Shown here: piece by piece, positions 45,194-53,774 of the stretch
How the letters are laid out: the number at the start of each line of letters is the position of its first letter
Numbering within the stretch: the first letter of the stretch is position 1
NCBI RefSeq assembly: GCF_006149045.1
Contig: NZ_VBSN01000049.1
Location: forward strand, 658,495-722,494
Direction: 5' to 3'
DNA from: Dyadobacter flavalbus
GTDB lineage: Bacteria; Bacteroidota; Bacteroidia; Cytophagales; Spirosomataceae
DNA length: 64,000 bases
Made by a program: the position numbers and the translations under genes
The notes under the pieces: model-generated
Seen by the model: only the letters and a program-made list of their open reading frames with translations
Told to the model about the DNA's origin: nothing
The model's database searches: none

Positions 45194-45553
45194 TTAATAC
45201 TGCCCGATTGAAAGCATAACAAGTGTGCAGCCCTCTATTGGTATGATATTTTTTGCAAGTAACATACTTTTAAATTCAGGGTTTTCGGTACCGGGGTTAA
45301 AGATAACGCGGTTTGGCTTCAAAGAAATGATATACGCGTAGTAGTCGGGCTGGTGACTTGGATTGATGTATAATGTAACGGTATCCACATCCTCCCATGC
45401 TACCTGTTCGGTATGGATTTCTTCGCCCAGCGCAAAACCTTTTCTGCGCCCGAGAAGTAAAAAAGGATGACCGTAATTTCTGAGTTTTTGTGCCGCCAGA
45501 TAAGCGTATCTGGATGGATTCGAGGAAGCTCCGATAATAAGAGTACGCTTCAT
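45194..45553 (-). CDS. CoA-binding domain protein (CoA_binding_2)
   Basis: 119-residue Rossmann-fold protein of the YccU-like CoA-binding type. It opens RTLIIGASSNPSRYAYLAA (nucleotide loop), followed by VDTVTLYINP, and closes with PNRVIFNPGTENPEF and IEGCTLVML. These are the conserved stretches of the family. It may sense CoA or acyl-CoA in the cytoplasm; the biological role is unknown. It is convergent with fabH. Confidence 0.88.
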   Translation of the reverse strand: MKRTLIIGASSNPSRYAYLAAQKLRNYGHPFLLLGRRKGFALGEEIHTEQVAWEDVDTVTLYINPSHQPDYYAYIISLKPNRVIFNPGTENPEFKSMLLAKNIIPIEGCTLVMLSIGQY

Positions 45554-45712
45554 ACTTTAATGAATTTGATAAATTAATGATCAGCTATTTGCTGAACACA
45601 TTGCATTAACATATTTAGTTTACAAAATCGTTTCCTGGACACAACAGAAAGCAGTATAAATACCCTTAGTTACACAAACCTTTGAAAAAATCAATATTAT
45701 ATCCATATCCAA

Positions 45713-46285
45713 ATGAATGAGTCAAATGTAAGTCGGAGTTTCTGGAATGAAAAGTGGGCTAAAATTATATTCGACGAAATCGAGAATGCGCCTCATTATG
45801 AAGTGTCCAATTACGGCAGGTTGAAAAGTTTTCAGAATAACCCCAAAGAAGGCGCCATCATCAAAGGATCGGTTATTCAGGGTTACAGATCACTTAATAT
45901 CCGAGTTGCCGGTGGCAAAACGATCAACCGTTATGTACATAAACTGGTTGCCGAACATTTCGTAGAGAAAGCAAGCCCGGAGCATATTTTTGTGATCCAT
46001 GTTGATTTTGAGAAACAGAATAACTATTTCGAAAACTTGAAATGGGTTACAAAAGTGGAAATGATTGATCACAACCGTGAAAATCCGGCCTTCATCAATC
46101 GTGTAATACCAAAGCGTACGAAAAACTATAAACTAACGGAAAGCAAGGTTCGTATCATTAAGAAATTACTTAAAAATGATAATAACCGCCTGAAAATGAT
46201 CGCAAAGCAATTCGGTATCACGCATACGCAGCTGAACAGGATCCGGTCCGGTGAAAACTGGAAACACGTAACTATAGAGGAGTAA
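45713..46285 (+). CDS. NUMOD4 / HNH-derived protein with C-terminal HTH, possibly domesticated
   Basis: 190 residues. Residues ~20-70 are a NUMOD4 module (HYEVSNYGRLKS). Residues ~80-120 line up with an HNH_3 nuclease core (HKLVAEHFVE, then HVDFEKQNNYFENLKWVT), but the usual His-His pair reads Ile-His, so the catalytic site looks weakened. Residues ~140-185 form a helix-turn-helix (LTESKVRIIKKLL, MIAKQFGITHTQLNRIRSGENW). The module order is that of phage and intron homing endonucleases. There is no intron, phage or mobile gene beside it, which suggests a stand-alone DNA-binding protein. The nuclease loss is inference. Confidence 0.82.
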   Translation: MNESNVSRSFWNEKWAKIIFDEIENAPHYEVSNYGRLKSFQNNPKEGAIIKGSVIQGYRSLNIRVAGGKTINRYVHKLVAEHFVEKASPEHIFVIHVDFEKQNNYFENLKWVTKVEMIDHNRENPAFINRVIPKRTKNYKLTESKVRIIKKLLKNDNNRLKMIAKQFGITHTQLNRIRSGENWKHVTIEE

Positions 46286-46293
46286 ACGCCAAT

Positions 46294-46590
46294 TTACACT
46301 TTATCCAGCACTGAAACCGTATAACCGCTCCCGTTCGTTCCTTCTTCATAATCGACCGATACGCCGATTACGTACATCAGGTGACGCTTGTCTATGAAAA
46401 TTTTGATATCCTCAATTACATAGGTCAGGTCATTCTCCGTAGCCGTATCAAACCCCAGCAGAAATGTTCCGCTGCACGCGCCGCCTCTGAGCCCGACTCG
46501 CAGGCCGTAAGTGTCGGGAATTTTATTGGACCTTAATGTTGTTTTTATTTCAAGTTTGGCTTTTTCTGTAAGCTGAACCGGACTTTCCAT
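46294..46590 (-). CDS. HesB/IscA-fold protein lacking C-terminal cluster cysteines
   Basis: 98-residue A-type Fe-S carrier fold: LTEKAKLEIKTTL, GLRVGLRGGACSG (Cys39 kept), FIDKRHLMYVIGVSVDY. In working IscA proteins the end reads T-C-G-C-G; here it is T-N-G-S-G, so both C-terminal ligand cysteines are replaced. The fold is otherwise whole, so this is not simple decay. A role other than Fe-S carriage, or dimer-assisted binding with one Cys, is possible. It stops 8 bp after the converging NUMOD4 gene. Confidence 0.85.
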   Translation of the reverse strand: MESPVQLTEKAKLEIKTTLRSNKIPDTYGLRVGLRGGACSGTFLLGFDTATENDLTYVIEDIKIFIDKRHLMYVIGVSVDYEEGTNGSGYTVSVLDKV

Positions 46591-46689
46591 ATTAGAATAT
46601 TGCTTGATTTTGGCATATTAAGATGAACACCATTTGTCTGCAATGCATTCGTTCGTGCAATAAAAGGATGTTAAATCACGTCAATATTC

Positions 46690-46697
46690 TAATTTTG
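46690..46697 (+). promoter_or_regulatory. Candidate -7 box for the 46731 gene
   Basis: TAATTTTG, exact TAnnTTTG, 34 bp before the ATG. The -33 region is not clear. Confidence 0.4.
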
Positions 46698-46730
46698 CAG
46701 TCATTATCCGGAATAAATTGAAATAAAAAC

Positions 46731-47249
46731 ATGGAATATTACTCGTTGCTTGTTGTCCTGATCCTGGGAGTTGTCATGGTATATGGCATGTACCTGACCA
46801 TTACAACCGTAGCCGACAAGGTTTTTGAAAAACAGAGATGGGACATCCGAAGTACAAATACAGGCATTACACTTCCGCTGAGATTACAGGCTTATGAACG
46901 GATGTGCCTTTTTCTTGAAAGAATGGCGCCAAACAGCTTGCTGCTGCGTCTGGTTCCGTCTGCAATGAGCGCACTGGAACTTCAGCAGCTGCTTTTGCAG
47001 GAAATTCGCGAAGAGTACAACCACAATGTAGCCCAGCAGATGTACATCAGCAGCAATGCATGGGAACAGATCACGAACGCAATGAACGAAACCGTTGCGG
47101 TCATTAATCAGTCGGCTTCGGAAGTACCGGCGGAAGCGCCGCCTTCGGATCTGGCAAAAAAAATCTTTTCGCATGTCATTGAAAAAGAAGTGCAGCCATC
47201 GGCACATGCGCTGAAAGTGCTGAAAGAAGAAATCCGGGGGCTGTTTTAA
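46731..47249 (+). CDS. Conserved membrane-anchored protein of unknown function
   Basis: 172 residues: one N-terminal transmembrane helix (YYSLLVVLILGVVMVYGMYLTI) followed by a soluble cytoplasmic domain predicted mostly helical, with LRLQAYERMCLFLERM and LQQLLLQEIREEYNHNVAQQ stretches. I do not recognise a named function; the type recurs in Bacteroidota. mutS2 follows after 108 bp without a terminator, so co-transcription is possible but not shown. Confidence 0.78.
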   Translation: MEYYSLLVVLILGVVMVYGMYLTITTVADKVFEKQRWDIRSTNTGITLPLRLQAYERMCLFLERMAPNSLLLRLVPSAMSALELQQLLLQEIREEYNHNVAQQMYISSNAWEQITNAMNETVAVINQSASEVPAEAPPSDLAKKIFSHVIEKEVQPSAHALKVLKEEIRGLF

Positions 47250-47357
47250 ACCCATAATTCATTAACAAACCAGAACAAACAGACACCGCATTTCCTGTGA
47301 AATGCAGAATGTCGGAAAAAGCGGACGGACCACTACCGGAAGCTAACTTTCAATAAA

Positions 47358-49766
47358 ATGCTATATCCAAATACATTAGAACAGAAATTAGGATTTGACA
47401 AGCTCAGGGAACGCCTGAAAGAAGCTTGCATAAGCCCGCTGGGGCAGGGATTTGTAGAGAAAATCAAGTTTTCGGAGAATTTCGGCCTTGTAGAAAAACT
47501 GGTCAGCCAGACGGCCGAAATGCAGCGGATTATGGAAATCGGTGAAAACTTTCCTTCCCAGAACTATATTGACGCAACACCTTACCTGAGACGTGCCGCC
47601 ATTGAAGGCATGCTGCTCACGCAGCAGGAATTTTCGGACCTGAAAGTATCGATGCAGACCATTCGGCTTTGCCTGCGGTTTTTTGACAGTCAGGAGCCGG
47701 ATGCTTATCCGATTCTGGGTGAATACTCCAAAAGCATTAAAGTCGAAAAAGCAATTACAGACGCCATTGACCGCATTATTGATGACCGCGGGCAGATTCG
47801 TGATTCAGCCTCTTCAGAATTATCAAGGATCAGGAAACGCCTGATTTCCGAACAGGCCGGCATCCGTAAAAAGCTGGATACCATCCTTAAATCGGCCCGG
47901 AGCAACGGCTGGATCGGCGATGATGTTTCGCTCACGATCCGCAACGGACGTATGGTGATTCCGGTTGCAGCCGAGCATAAAAGGAAACTGAAAGGTTTTA
48001 TACATGACGAATCCGCAACCGGACAAACCGTTTTCATTGAGCCGACGGATGTTTTTGAATCCAATAACGAAATACGTGAACTGGAATACGAAGAGCGCAG
48101 GGAAATAAACCGGATTTTACTGGAACTTACAAGCCAGCTCCGGCCTTACGTTCCGGATCTTCAGAAAGCATATCAGTTTCTGGGATTAATGGATTTCCTC
48201 CGGGCGAAGGCAAAGCTGGCTGCTGAAATGGGCGCCATCAATCCGCCTTTCAGCAACCGGCAGTTTATAGACTGGCGCAATGCAAGGCATCCGCTCCTGC
48301 ATTTGTCTTTTCAGAAACAGGGTAAGAAAGTAGTTCCGCTGAATATTGAACTAAAAGAAAATCAGCGCATTCTGATTGTTTCCGGACCTAATGCCGGGGG
48401 TAAATCGGTTTCGCTTAAAACGGTCGGACTAATCCAGTATATGTTCCAGTGCGGGTTGCTTGTGCCGGTGGAAGAAGGCTCTTCTATGGGATTTTTCCAG
48501 AATATATTTATTGATATCGGCGACGAGCAATCGCTTGAAAATGATTTGAGTACGTACAGTTCGCACCTGACGAACATGCGCCATTTTCTGACGCTGGCCA
48601 ACAAGCGTACGCTGTTTCTGATCGATGAATTCGGGACCGGAACCGAGCCCGGACTGGGCGGCGCCATTGCAGAAGCTATTCTGGAAAACCTGACAAAATC
48701 GGGTGCATACGGCGTCATCAATACGCATTATACAAACCTTAAAGTGCTCGCCGATAAAACGGAAGGATTGGTGAACGGTGCCATGCGCTTTGACGGCGAA
48801 AACCTTGAACCGATTTACCAGCTGGAAATCGGCAGGCCGGGAAGTTCCTTTGCCTTTGAAATTGCCTCGAAAATAGGTTTGCCGACGGCGGTAGTAAACC
48901 GGGCCAAGGAAAAGCTCGGAACGCAGCAGGTGAATTTTGAAAAACTGCTGAAAGAACTGGATATTGAAAGAAGGGTTTTTGCAGAAAAAAACATTGAGCT
49001 TGGCATAAAAGAAAGAAAACTGACCAAACAGCTTGCCGATTACACTTCTTTAAAGGAAAACCTGGAAAACAATGAGAAGAAAATTGTAAACGAAGCCAAG
49101 CAAAAAGCCAAAAACCTGCTTTCCGATGCCAATCAGCTGATTGAAAATACAATCCGGGAAATCAAGGAAAACAAGGCCGAAAAGGAAAAAACCAAGACGG
49201 TAAGAACAGAACTTGAAAAATTCGGGAAAGTAAACCTGGAACTTGCAGAAATAGCGGAACCAGCTCCTGAAGTAGAGGTTTTTGAGCCGGAAAGCGGTGA
49301 AATTACGCCCGGAAGTTACGTCCGCATTATTGGTCAGACGGCCATTGGCGAGGTGCTGGCGATAAAAGGGAAAGATGCTGAAATCAGGATTGGCGATCTG
49401 AAATCCACGGTTAAACTGAACCGGCTGGAAAAGGTTTCCAACAAAACCTACAAAGCAGCAACCGGTGAAAAGAAGCTGAAAACCGGTGCAAAAGGTGTGG
49501 ATTTAAATGAACGTATGCTGAATTTCAGCTTTAATCTGGATATGCGGGGCAAACGCGGCGAGGAAGCGCTCGGGCTTGTGGATCAGTTTATGGACAATGC
49601 GATTATGCTTGGCTACGATGAACTGCGGATCGTGCACGGAAAAGGCGACGGAATCCTGAGAACACTGGTCAGAAATCATCTGCGCGGTTACTCGCAGGTC
49701 GCAAGCATGCAGGATGAACATCCCGATCGCGGCGGCGCCGGCGTAACGATTGTCAAACTGAAATAA
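47358..49766 (+). CDS. mutS2: Endonuclease MutS2
   Basis: 802-residue MutS-family ATPase with a C-terminal Smr nuclease domain, active in suppressing recombination and, in some bacteria, rescuing collided ribosomes. The Walker A is GPNAGGKSVSLK (near residue 343), with DEFGTGTEP as the Walker B region. A long coiled coil (~520-620, Lys/Glu-rich) follows. The Smr domain at the end has LDMRGKRGEEAL and HGKGDGILR, which are the LDLRG and HGxGxG motifs. It has no MutS mismatch-recognition domain, as expected for MutS2. Confidence 0.96.
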   Translation: MLYPNTLEQKLGFDKLRERLKEACISPLGQGFVEKIKFSENFGLVEKLVSQTAEMQRIMEIGENFPSQNYIDATPYLRRAAIEGMLLTQQEFSDLKVSMQTIRLCLRFFDSQEPDAYPILGEYSKSIKVEKAITDAIDRIIDDRGQIRDSASSELSRIRKRLISEQAGIRKKLDTILKSARSNGWIGDDVSLTIRNGRMVIPVAAEHKRKLKGFIHDESATGQTVFIEPTDVFESNNEIRELEYEERREINRILLELTSQLRPYVPDLQKAYQFLGLMDFLRAKAKLAAEMGAINPPFSNRQFIDWRNARHPLLHLSFQKQGKKVVPLNIELKENQRILIVSGPNAGGKSVSLKTVGLIQYMFQCGLLVPVEEGSSMGFFQNIFIDIGDEQSLENDLSTYSSHLTNMRHFLTLANKRTLFLIDEFGTGTEPGLGGAIAEAILENLTKSGAYGVINTHYTNLKVLADKTEGLVNGAMRFDGENLEPIYQLEIGRPGSSFAFEIASKIGLPTAVVNRAKEKLGTQQVNFEKLLKELDIERRVFAEKNIELGIKERKLTKQLADYTSLKENLENNEKKIVNEAKQKAKNLLSDANQLIENTIREIKENKAEKEKTKTVRTELEKFGKVNLELAEIAEPAPEVEVFEPESGEITPGSYVRIIGQTAIGEVLAIKGKDAEIRIGDLKSTVKLNRLEKVSNKTYKAATGEKKLKTGAKGVDLNERMLNFSFNLDMRGKRGEEALGLVDQFMDNAIMLGYDELRIVHGKGDGILRTLVRNHLRGYSQVASMQDEHPDRGGAGVTIVKLK

Positions 49767-49782
49767 AACGGGCTGATTATAA

Positions 49783-49825
49783 ATCAAAAAAGGCAGGCGA
49801 TGTTATATCGCCTGCCTTTTTTGAT
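49783..49825. terminator. Bidirectional terminator between mutS2 and the MFS gene
   Basis: 19-bp perfect stem starting ATCAAAAAAGGCAGGCGAT with a 5-base loop; A/T tracts on both sides make it work in either direction. Confidence 0.9.
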
Positions 49826-49840
49826 TTTGAAAACTAATGA

Positions 49841-51091
49841 TTACAATTGAGGCTGTTCTGCGACTTTGATTTCATCCACAGATCCGGTTTTAGGATTTCC
49901 TGCCCAGAACCAGAGAATGATAAACAGAACGATCAGAATAATCGGGAAGGTCAGCATGGTGGATAATGTGGCTTGTCCGGCTGCCAGTTCCAATGCAGGT
50001 CCTGTAATGCCTTTTGCTGCATATTCCGCATGTGCAGAATCAATCCAGCGTCCGATAAACGGCTGAAATATAGATGTAGACAACATCCCGACGCCACCGA
50101 TAATCGACATACCCAAAGCGCCGCTAAGCGGAACACGCTGCGCTACAAAACCGATCATGATCGGCCAGTTAAAACATACGCCCAAACCAAAAATCACTGC
50201 CGCCAGATAAGCAATCGGGCCGGTAACCGTACTGAACATATAAATACCGATAGCTGCAAGAATGGCTCCTCCGAACAAAACGCCCGTTTGACCAAACCGG
50301 TCCACAACCGGGCCTGTAAAAAGTCTTCCAAGCGTCATTACCCCGAAAGTCAGTGCCAGCACCAGCATGGCATCAGCGCCGCTGCTGCTTAGAACGACCG
50401 ATACCCATTGGTTCGGTCCGAATTCGGTAATGGCCGTCAGCGCCATGCAGCAGAATATGAAAATGTAAAGTGGCGTAAGCATTGCCTGAAAGTTTTTGGA
50501 AAGCGAAGTAACGCCTTCTACTTTCGGGCGAGGAAAATTCTGGCCGAAAAACAGGAATGCATAGATTACAGTCGGGATCATCAGCACCCAGATCTGCGTT
50601 TGCCAGGATGCGCCTGCACTGGTCATGAATTTGGAAATCAGACTGCCGATTACAATTCCGCCCGGAAACCACATGTGAAAACGGCCCAGCATTTTGTTCA
50701 GCTTGCTGCTTGTATACATATCCGCGATCATCGGGTTACAGGCTGCTTCGGTACAACCGTTACCAAATCCGATAAAAAAAGTCGATACCAGCAAACCGGT
50801 ATATCCGCCTGCATAAATCGTTAACAGAATACCCAGCGTATGTGCCACAACAGCCACCTGCATAATGATCTTCGGACCAATCGAATGGTAAACAATACCT
50901 CCAATAACCATTGAAATCGGGAAACCGAAAAAGAACATGGAATTGATAAAGCCCAGCTGCTCGGCGGTAAGGCCAAATTCCGATCCCAGCTGTGGAAGAA
51001 TACCCGCCCGGATACTGAAAGAAAAGGCCGTGGTAATGATGGCAAGACAACTGGCATTAAAAAGTCTGCCGCTGTTGATTGTTTGAGTCAT
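49841..51091 (-). CDS. MFS transporter, probable sugar importer
   Basis: 416-residue major facilitator with twelve predicted helices. The first half carries GFINSMFFFGFPISMVIGGIVY and FIGFGNGCTEAACNP, a form seen in sugar/H+ symporters of the FucP-like branch. The second half starts at LSKNFQAMLTPLYIFIF. The gene is divergent from the Gfo/Idh/MocA operon, so it probably brings the substrate of that pathway across the inner membrane. Substrate is inference. Confidence 0.85.
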   Translation of the reverse strand: MTQTINSGRLFNASCLAIITTAFSFSIRAGILPQLGSEFGLTAEQLGFINSMFFFGFPISMVIGGIVYHSIGPKIIMQVAVVAHTLGILLTIYAGGYTGLLVSTFFIGFGNGCTEAACNPMIADMYTSSKLNKMLGRFHMWFPGGIVIGSLISKFMTSAGASWQTQIWVLMIPTVIYAFLFFGQNFPRPKVEGVTSLSKNFQAMLTPLYIFIFCCMALTAITEFGPNQWVSVVLSSSGADAMLVLALTFGVMTLGRLFTGPVVDRFGQTGVLFGGAILAAIGIYMFSTVTGPIAYLAAVIFGLGVCFNWPIMIGFVAQRVPLSGALGMSIIGGVGMLSTSIFQPFIGRWIDSAHAEYAAKGITGPALELAAGQATLSTMLTFPIILIVLFIILWFWAGNPKTGSVDEIKVAEQPQL

Positions 51092-51237
51092 GTGACTAAA
51101 AGGATTTGGTTATTTGAATTAGACTGTTTAAGAGCTCGGGTTACTGATTTTTTATAAGATTTTCACAAAAAAAACAAATTAACGCTTTTTCTACTGCTTT
51201 TAATTATGCCTGAGCAGTGTTTTTTATGTGTTAAAAT

Positions 51238-51245
51238 TATATTTG
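51238..51245 (+). promoter_or_regulatory. Candidate -7 box for the Gfo/Idh/MocA operon
   Basis: TATATTTG, exact TAnnTTTG, 71 bp before the ATG at 51316. It lies in the 224-bp divergent spacer with the MFS gene, which is AT-rich and otherwise featureless. Confidence 0.4.
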
Positions 51246-51315
51246 TAAGAAGTAAGAGTCATGTATACTACTCTTTATAATTGTAAAATCTTTTCAAAAC
51301 TTTAAACCAACTGGA

Positions 51316-52461
51316 ATGTCAAGAAAGATCAGGATGGGTATGGTGGGCGGTTCTCTGGAAGCCTTTATAGGCGGAGTCCATCGCCGTGCTGCTATCATGG
51401 ATGGAGAAATTGAACTGGTTTGTGGCGCGTTCAGTTCCGACCCTGCCAAGTCCAAAGAAACAGGAAAAGCCTTGTATTTGCCAGAAAACCGCATTTATGA
51501 CAACTACGAGGAAATGATTTTGAAAGAAAAAGAGTTGCCGGAAGGCGAACGCATGGACTTTGTGTCCATTGTAACGCCAAACCATGTACATCATGCGCCG
51601 ACAAAACTTGCTCTTGAAAACGGCTTTCATGTTGTCTGCGACAAACCGATTACATTAAATACTCAGGAAGCGGAAGAAATTGTCGCACTGGCTGAAAAAT
51701 CCGGTCTGGTTTTTTGCCTGACGCATAATTATACAGGTTACCCGATGGTAAAAGAAGCCCGTGAAATGATTGCTTCCGGCGCTATCGGCGAGATCAGAAA
51801 AGTAATTGTGGAATATCCGCAGGGATGGCTTTCGGCGTATGTGGAAGTAGCCGGCAACAAACAGGCTGCATGGCGTACAGACCCGAAACGCTCGGGAGCG
51901 GCCGGCGGACTGGGCGACATCGGAACACATGCCGAAAACCTTGCCGAGTATATAACCGGACTGAAAATCACAGAGCTTTGCGCCGATCTTACCATTTTTG
52001 TAAAAGGCCGGCTGCTGGACGACGATGCCAACATTCTGCTCCGCTTCAATAACGGCGCAAAAGGAATTCTTCAGAACAGCCAGATTGCCAACGGTGAAGA
52101 AAATGACCTCAATATCCGCGTATACGGCGAAACAGGCGGTCTGCAGTGGAAACAGATGGAGCCGAATACCTTGATCCATAAAACCAATGAAGGCGTAAGA
52201 ATAATCCGTACGGGCGTTGGCAACTTGTCCAAAGCGGCTCAGGTCCACACACGGATCCCGGCCGGACATCCGGAAGGTTATTTCGAAGCTTTTGCCAATC
52301 TTTACAGGAACTTTGCAATCCACGTAAGGGCATACTGGGAAGGCATAACGCCTGATCCGGTGTACGATTTTCCTACGGCAAAGGACGGGCTGCGGGGCAT
52401 GAAGTTCATCGATACCGTCATTGCTTCCAACAATTCGGAGACCAAATGGACTCCTTTCTGA
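51316..52461 (+). CDS. Gfo/Idh/MocA family oxidoreductase (first)
   Basis: 381-residue NAD(P)-dependent sugar oxidoreductase without a signal peptide, so cytoplasmic. The Rossmann opening GMVGGSLEAFIGGVHRR is a variant of the usual G-x-G-x-x-G. The catalytic-lysine motif is CDKPITLN (family EKP with Asp for Glu), and GDIGTHAENLAEYITG holds the conserved His of the substrate pocket. It is longer than minimal family members because of SGAAGGLGD and a C-terminal extension. Substrates of this family are sugars, inositols and keto-glycosides. It is the first gene in the rightward set with the second paralogue 75 bp on. Confidence 0.9.
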   Translation: MSRKIRMGMVGGSLEAFIGGVHRRAAIMDGEIELVCGAFSSDPAKSKETGKALYLPENRIYDNYEEMILKEKELPEGERMDFVSIVTPNHVHHAPTKLALENGFHVVCDKPITLNTQEAEEIVALAEKSGLVFCLTHNYTGYPMVKEAREMIASGAIGEIRKVIVEYPQGWLSAYVEVAGNKQAAWRTDPKRSGAAGGLGDIGTHAENLAEYITGLKITELCADLTIFVKGRLLDDDANILLRFNNGAKGILQNSQIANGEENDLNIRVYGETGGLQWKQMEPNTLIHKTNEGVRIIRTGVGNLSKAAQVHTRIPAGHPEGYFEAFANLYRNFAIHVRAYWEGITPDPVYDFPTAKDGLRGMKFIDTVIASNNSETKWTPF

Positions 52462-52536
52462 TCTAATTTAAATAACTATTTATCATACTAAACCGCGGAT
52501 GCGGATTGTTTTTCACCTTTCATTCAATACCCGTTT

Positions 52537-53682
52537 ATGAACAAAATTAAAGTTGGCGTTGTCGGTACAGGCTTCATCGGACCCGCACACATTGAAGCGC
52601 TGAGACGTCTTCCGCAAGTAGAAGTTGCCGCACTCTGTGAAGTCACTGCCGAACTCGCCAAAGAAAAGGCCGATGCACTTGGAATTGCAAGATCCTACAC
52701 ATTTGAAGAGCTTCTGAAACAGGACGACATTCAGGCAATCCATATTTGTACGCCCAATTTTCTTCATTATTCCCAATCCAAAGCGGCATTGCTGGCCGGC
52801 AAGCACGTCATCTGCGAAAAACCGCTTGCCAAGGACTTATCCGAAGCGGAGGAACTGGTAGAACTTGCTGCCAAAACCGGTCTCGTAAACGCCGTTCACT
52901 TTAACCTTCGTTACTATCCGCTGGCACGCCAGATGAAATCCATGCGCGAGAAAGGCGAACTGGGTGAAATCTATTCGTTCATCGGTTCTTATCTGCAGGA
53001 CTGGCTTTTCTACGAAACCGATTACAACTGGCGTCTTGAGCCGGACAAATCCGGTGATTCACGTGCCATTGCAGACATCGGCTCGCACTTGATGGATATT
53101 CTGGAATACATTACAGGTTTGAAAACAGTAGCCGTTATGGCGGATTTCAATACCGTTCATAAAACGCGTAAAAAGCCGCTGAAAGCCGTAGAAACCTATT
53201 CAGGAAAAATGCTGCAGCCGGAAGATTATGCAGATGTTCCCATTACAACTGAAGACCATGCCAACGTACTGCTTCGTTTCGACAACGGCAATAAAGGCGT
53301 AATTACCGTTTCGCAGGTTTCTGCCGGACGTAAAAACCGTATGTCGCTGGAAATTTCCGGATCTAAAAAAACATTCAACTGGTGCTCCGAATCTCCGAAC
53401 GAAATGTGGATCGGAAACCGTGACAAAGCCAATGAAATCCTGATGCGTGATCCTTCGCTTGTTAATGAAGACGTGCGTTCCACCATTACTTTCCCTGGCG
53501 GCCACAACGAAGGCTTTCCGGATACTTCCAAGCAGATGTTTAAAGAAGTATATGCAGCTATTGCACAAGGCAAGCAGCCTGAAAACCCAACTTTCCCGAC
53601 TTTTGCCGATGGCTACCGCGAGTTGCTGATCTGCGAAAAAATCTTGGAAAGCAACAAGGCACAGGCCTGGGTAACCATTTAA
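52537..53682 (+). CDS. Gfo/Idh/MocA family oxidoreductase (second)
   Basis: 381-residue paralogue of the gene before it, with a canonical Rossmann motif VVGTGFIGPAHIEAL, catalytic Lys in CEKPLAKD and the pocket His in DIGSHLMDILEYITG. The two differ in many other positions, so the pair is not a recent duplication. Paired Gfo/Idh/MocA enzymes often oxidise and later reduce the same sugar at different carbons, as in 3-keto-glucoside routes; here that is inference. An inverted repeat lies 16 bp after its stop. Confidence 0.92.
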   Translation: MNKIKVGVVGTGFIGPAHIEALRRLPQVEVAALCEVTAELAKEKADALGIARSYTFEELLKQDDIQAIHICTPNFLHYSQSKAALLAGKHVICEKPLAKDLSEAEELVELAAKTGLVNAVHFNLRYYPLARQMKSMREKGELGEIYSFIGSYLQDWLFYETDYNWRLEPDKSGDSRAIADIGSHLMDILEYITGLKTVAVMADFNTVHKTRKKPLKAVETYSGKMLQPEDYADVPITTEDHANVLLRFDNGNKGVITVSQVSAGRKNRMSLEISGSKKTFNWCSESPNEMWIGNRDKANEILMRDPSLVNEDVRSTITFPGGHNEGFPDTSKQMFKEVYAAIAQGKQPENPTFPTFADGYRELLICEKILESNKAQAWVTI

Positions 53683-53697
53683 TTCTGAGTAAAGCAG

Positions 53698-53738
53698 TGA
53701 GTGAATAATGAAATGCCAAAGCAAAAGTTATTCACTCA
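53698..53738. repeat. Inverted repeat between operon genes 2 and 3
   Basis: 11-bp arms TGAGTGAATAA / TTATTCACTCA with a 19-base loop, no T-tract. It sits within the 92-bp gap before the isomerase gene and may be an mRNA stability or processing hairpin. Confidence 0.45.
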
Positions 53739-53774
53739 TCCGATTTATTCTTTCATCATTAACATTGACAAATC

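Noticed and set aside
50408..50824. 138-residue rightward open frame
   Set aside because: Antisense to the MFS transporter gene; arginine-, lysine- and glutamine-rich shadow sequence.
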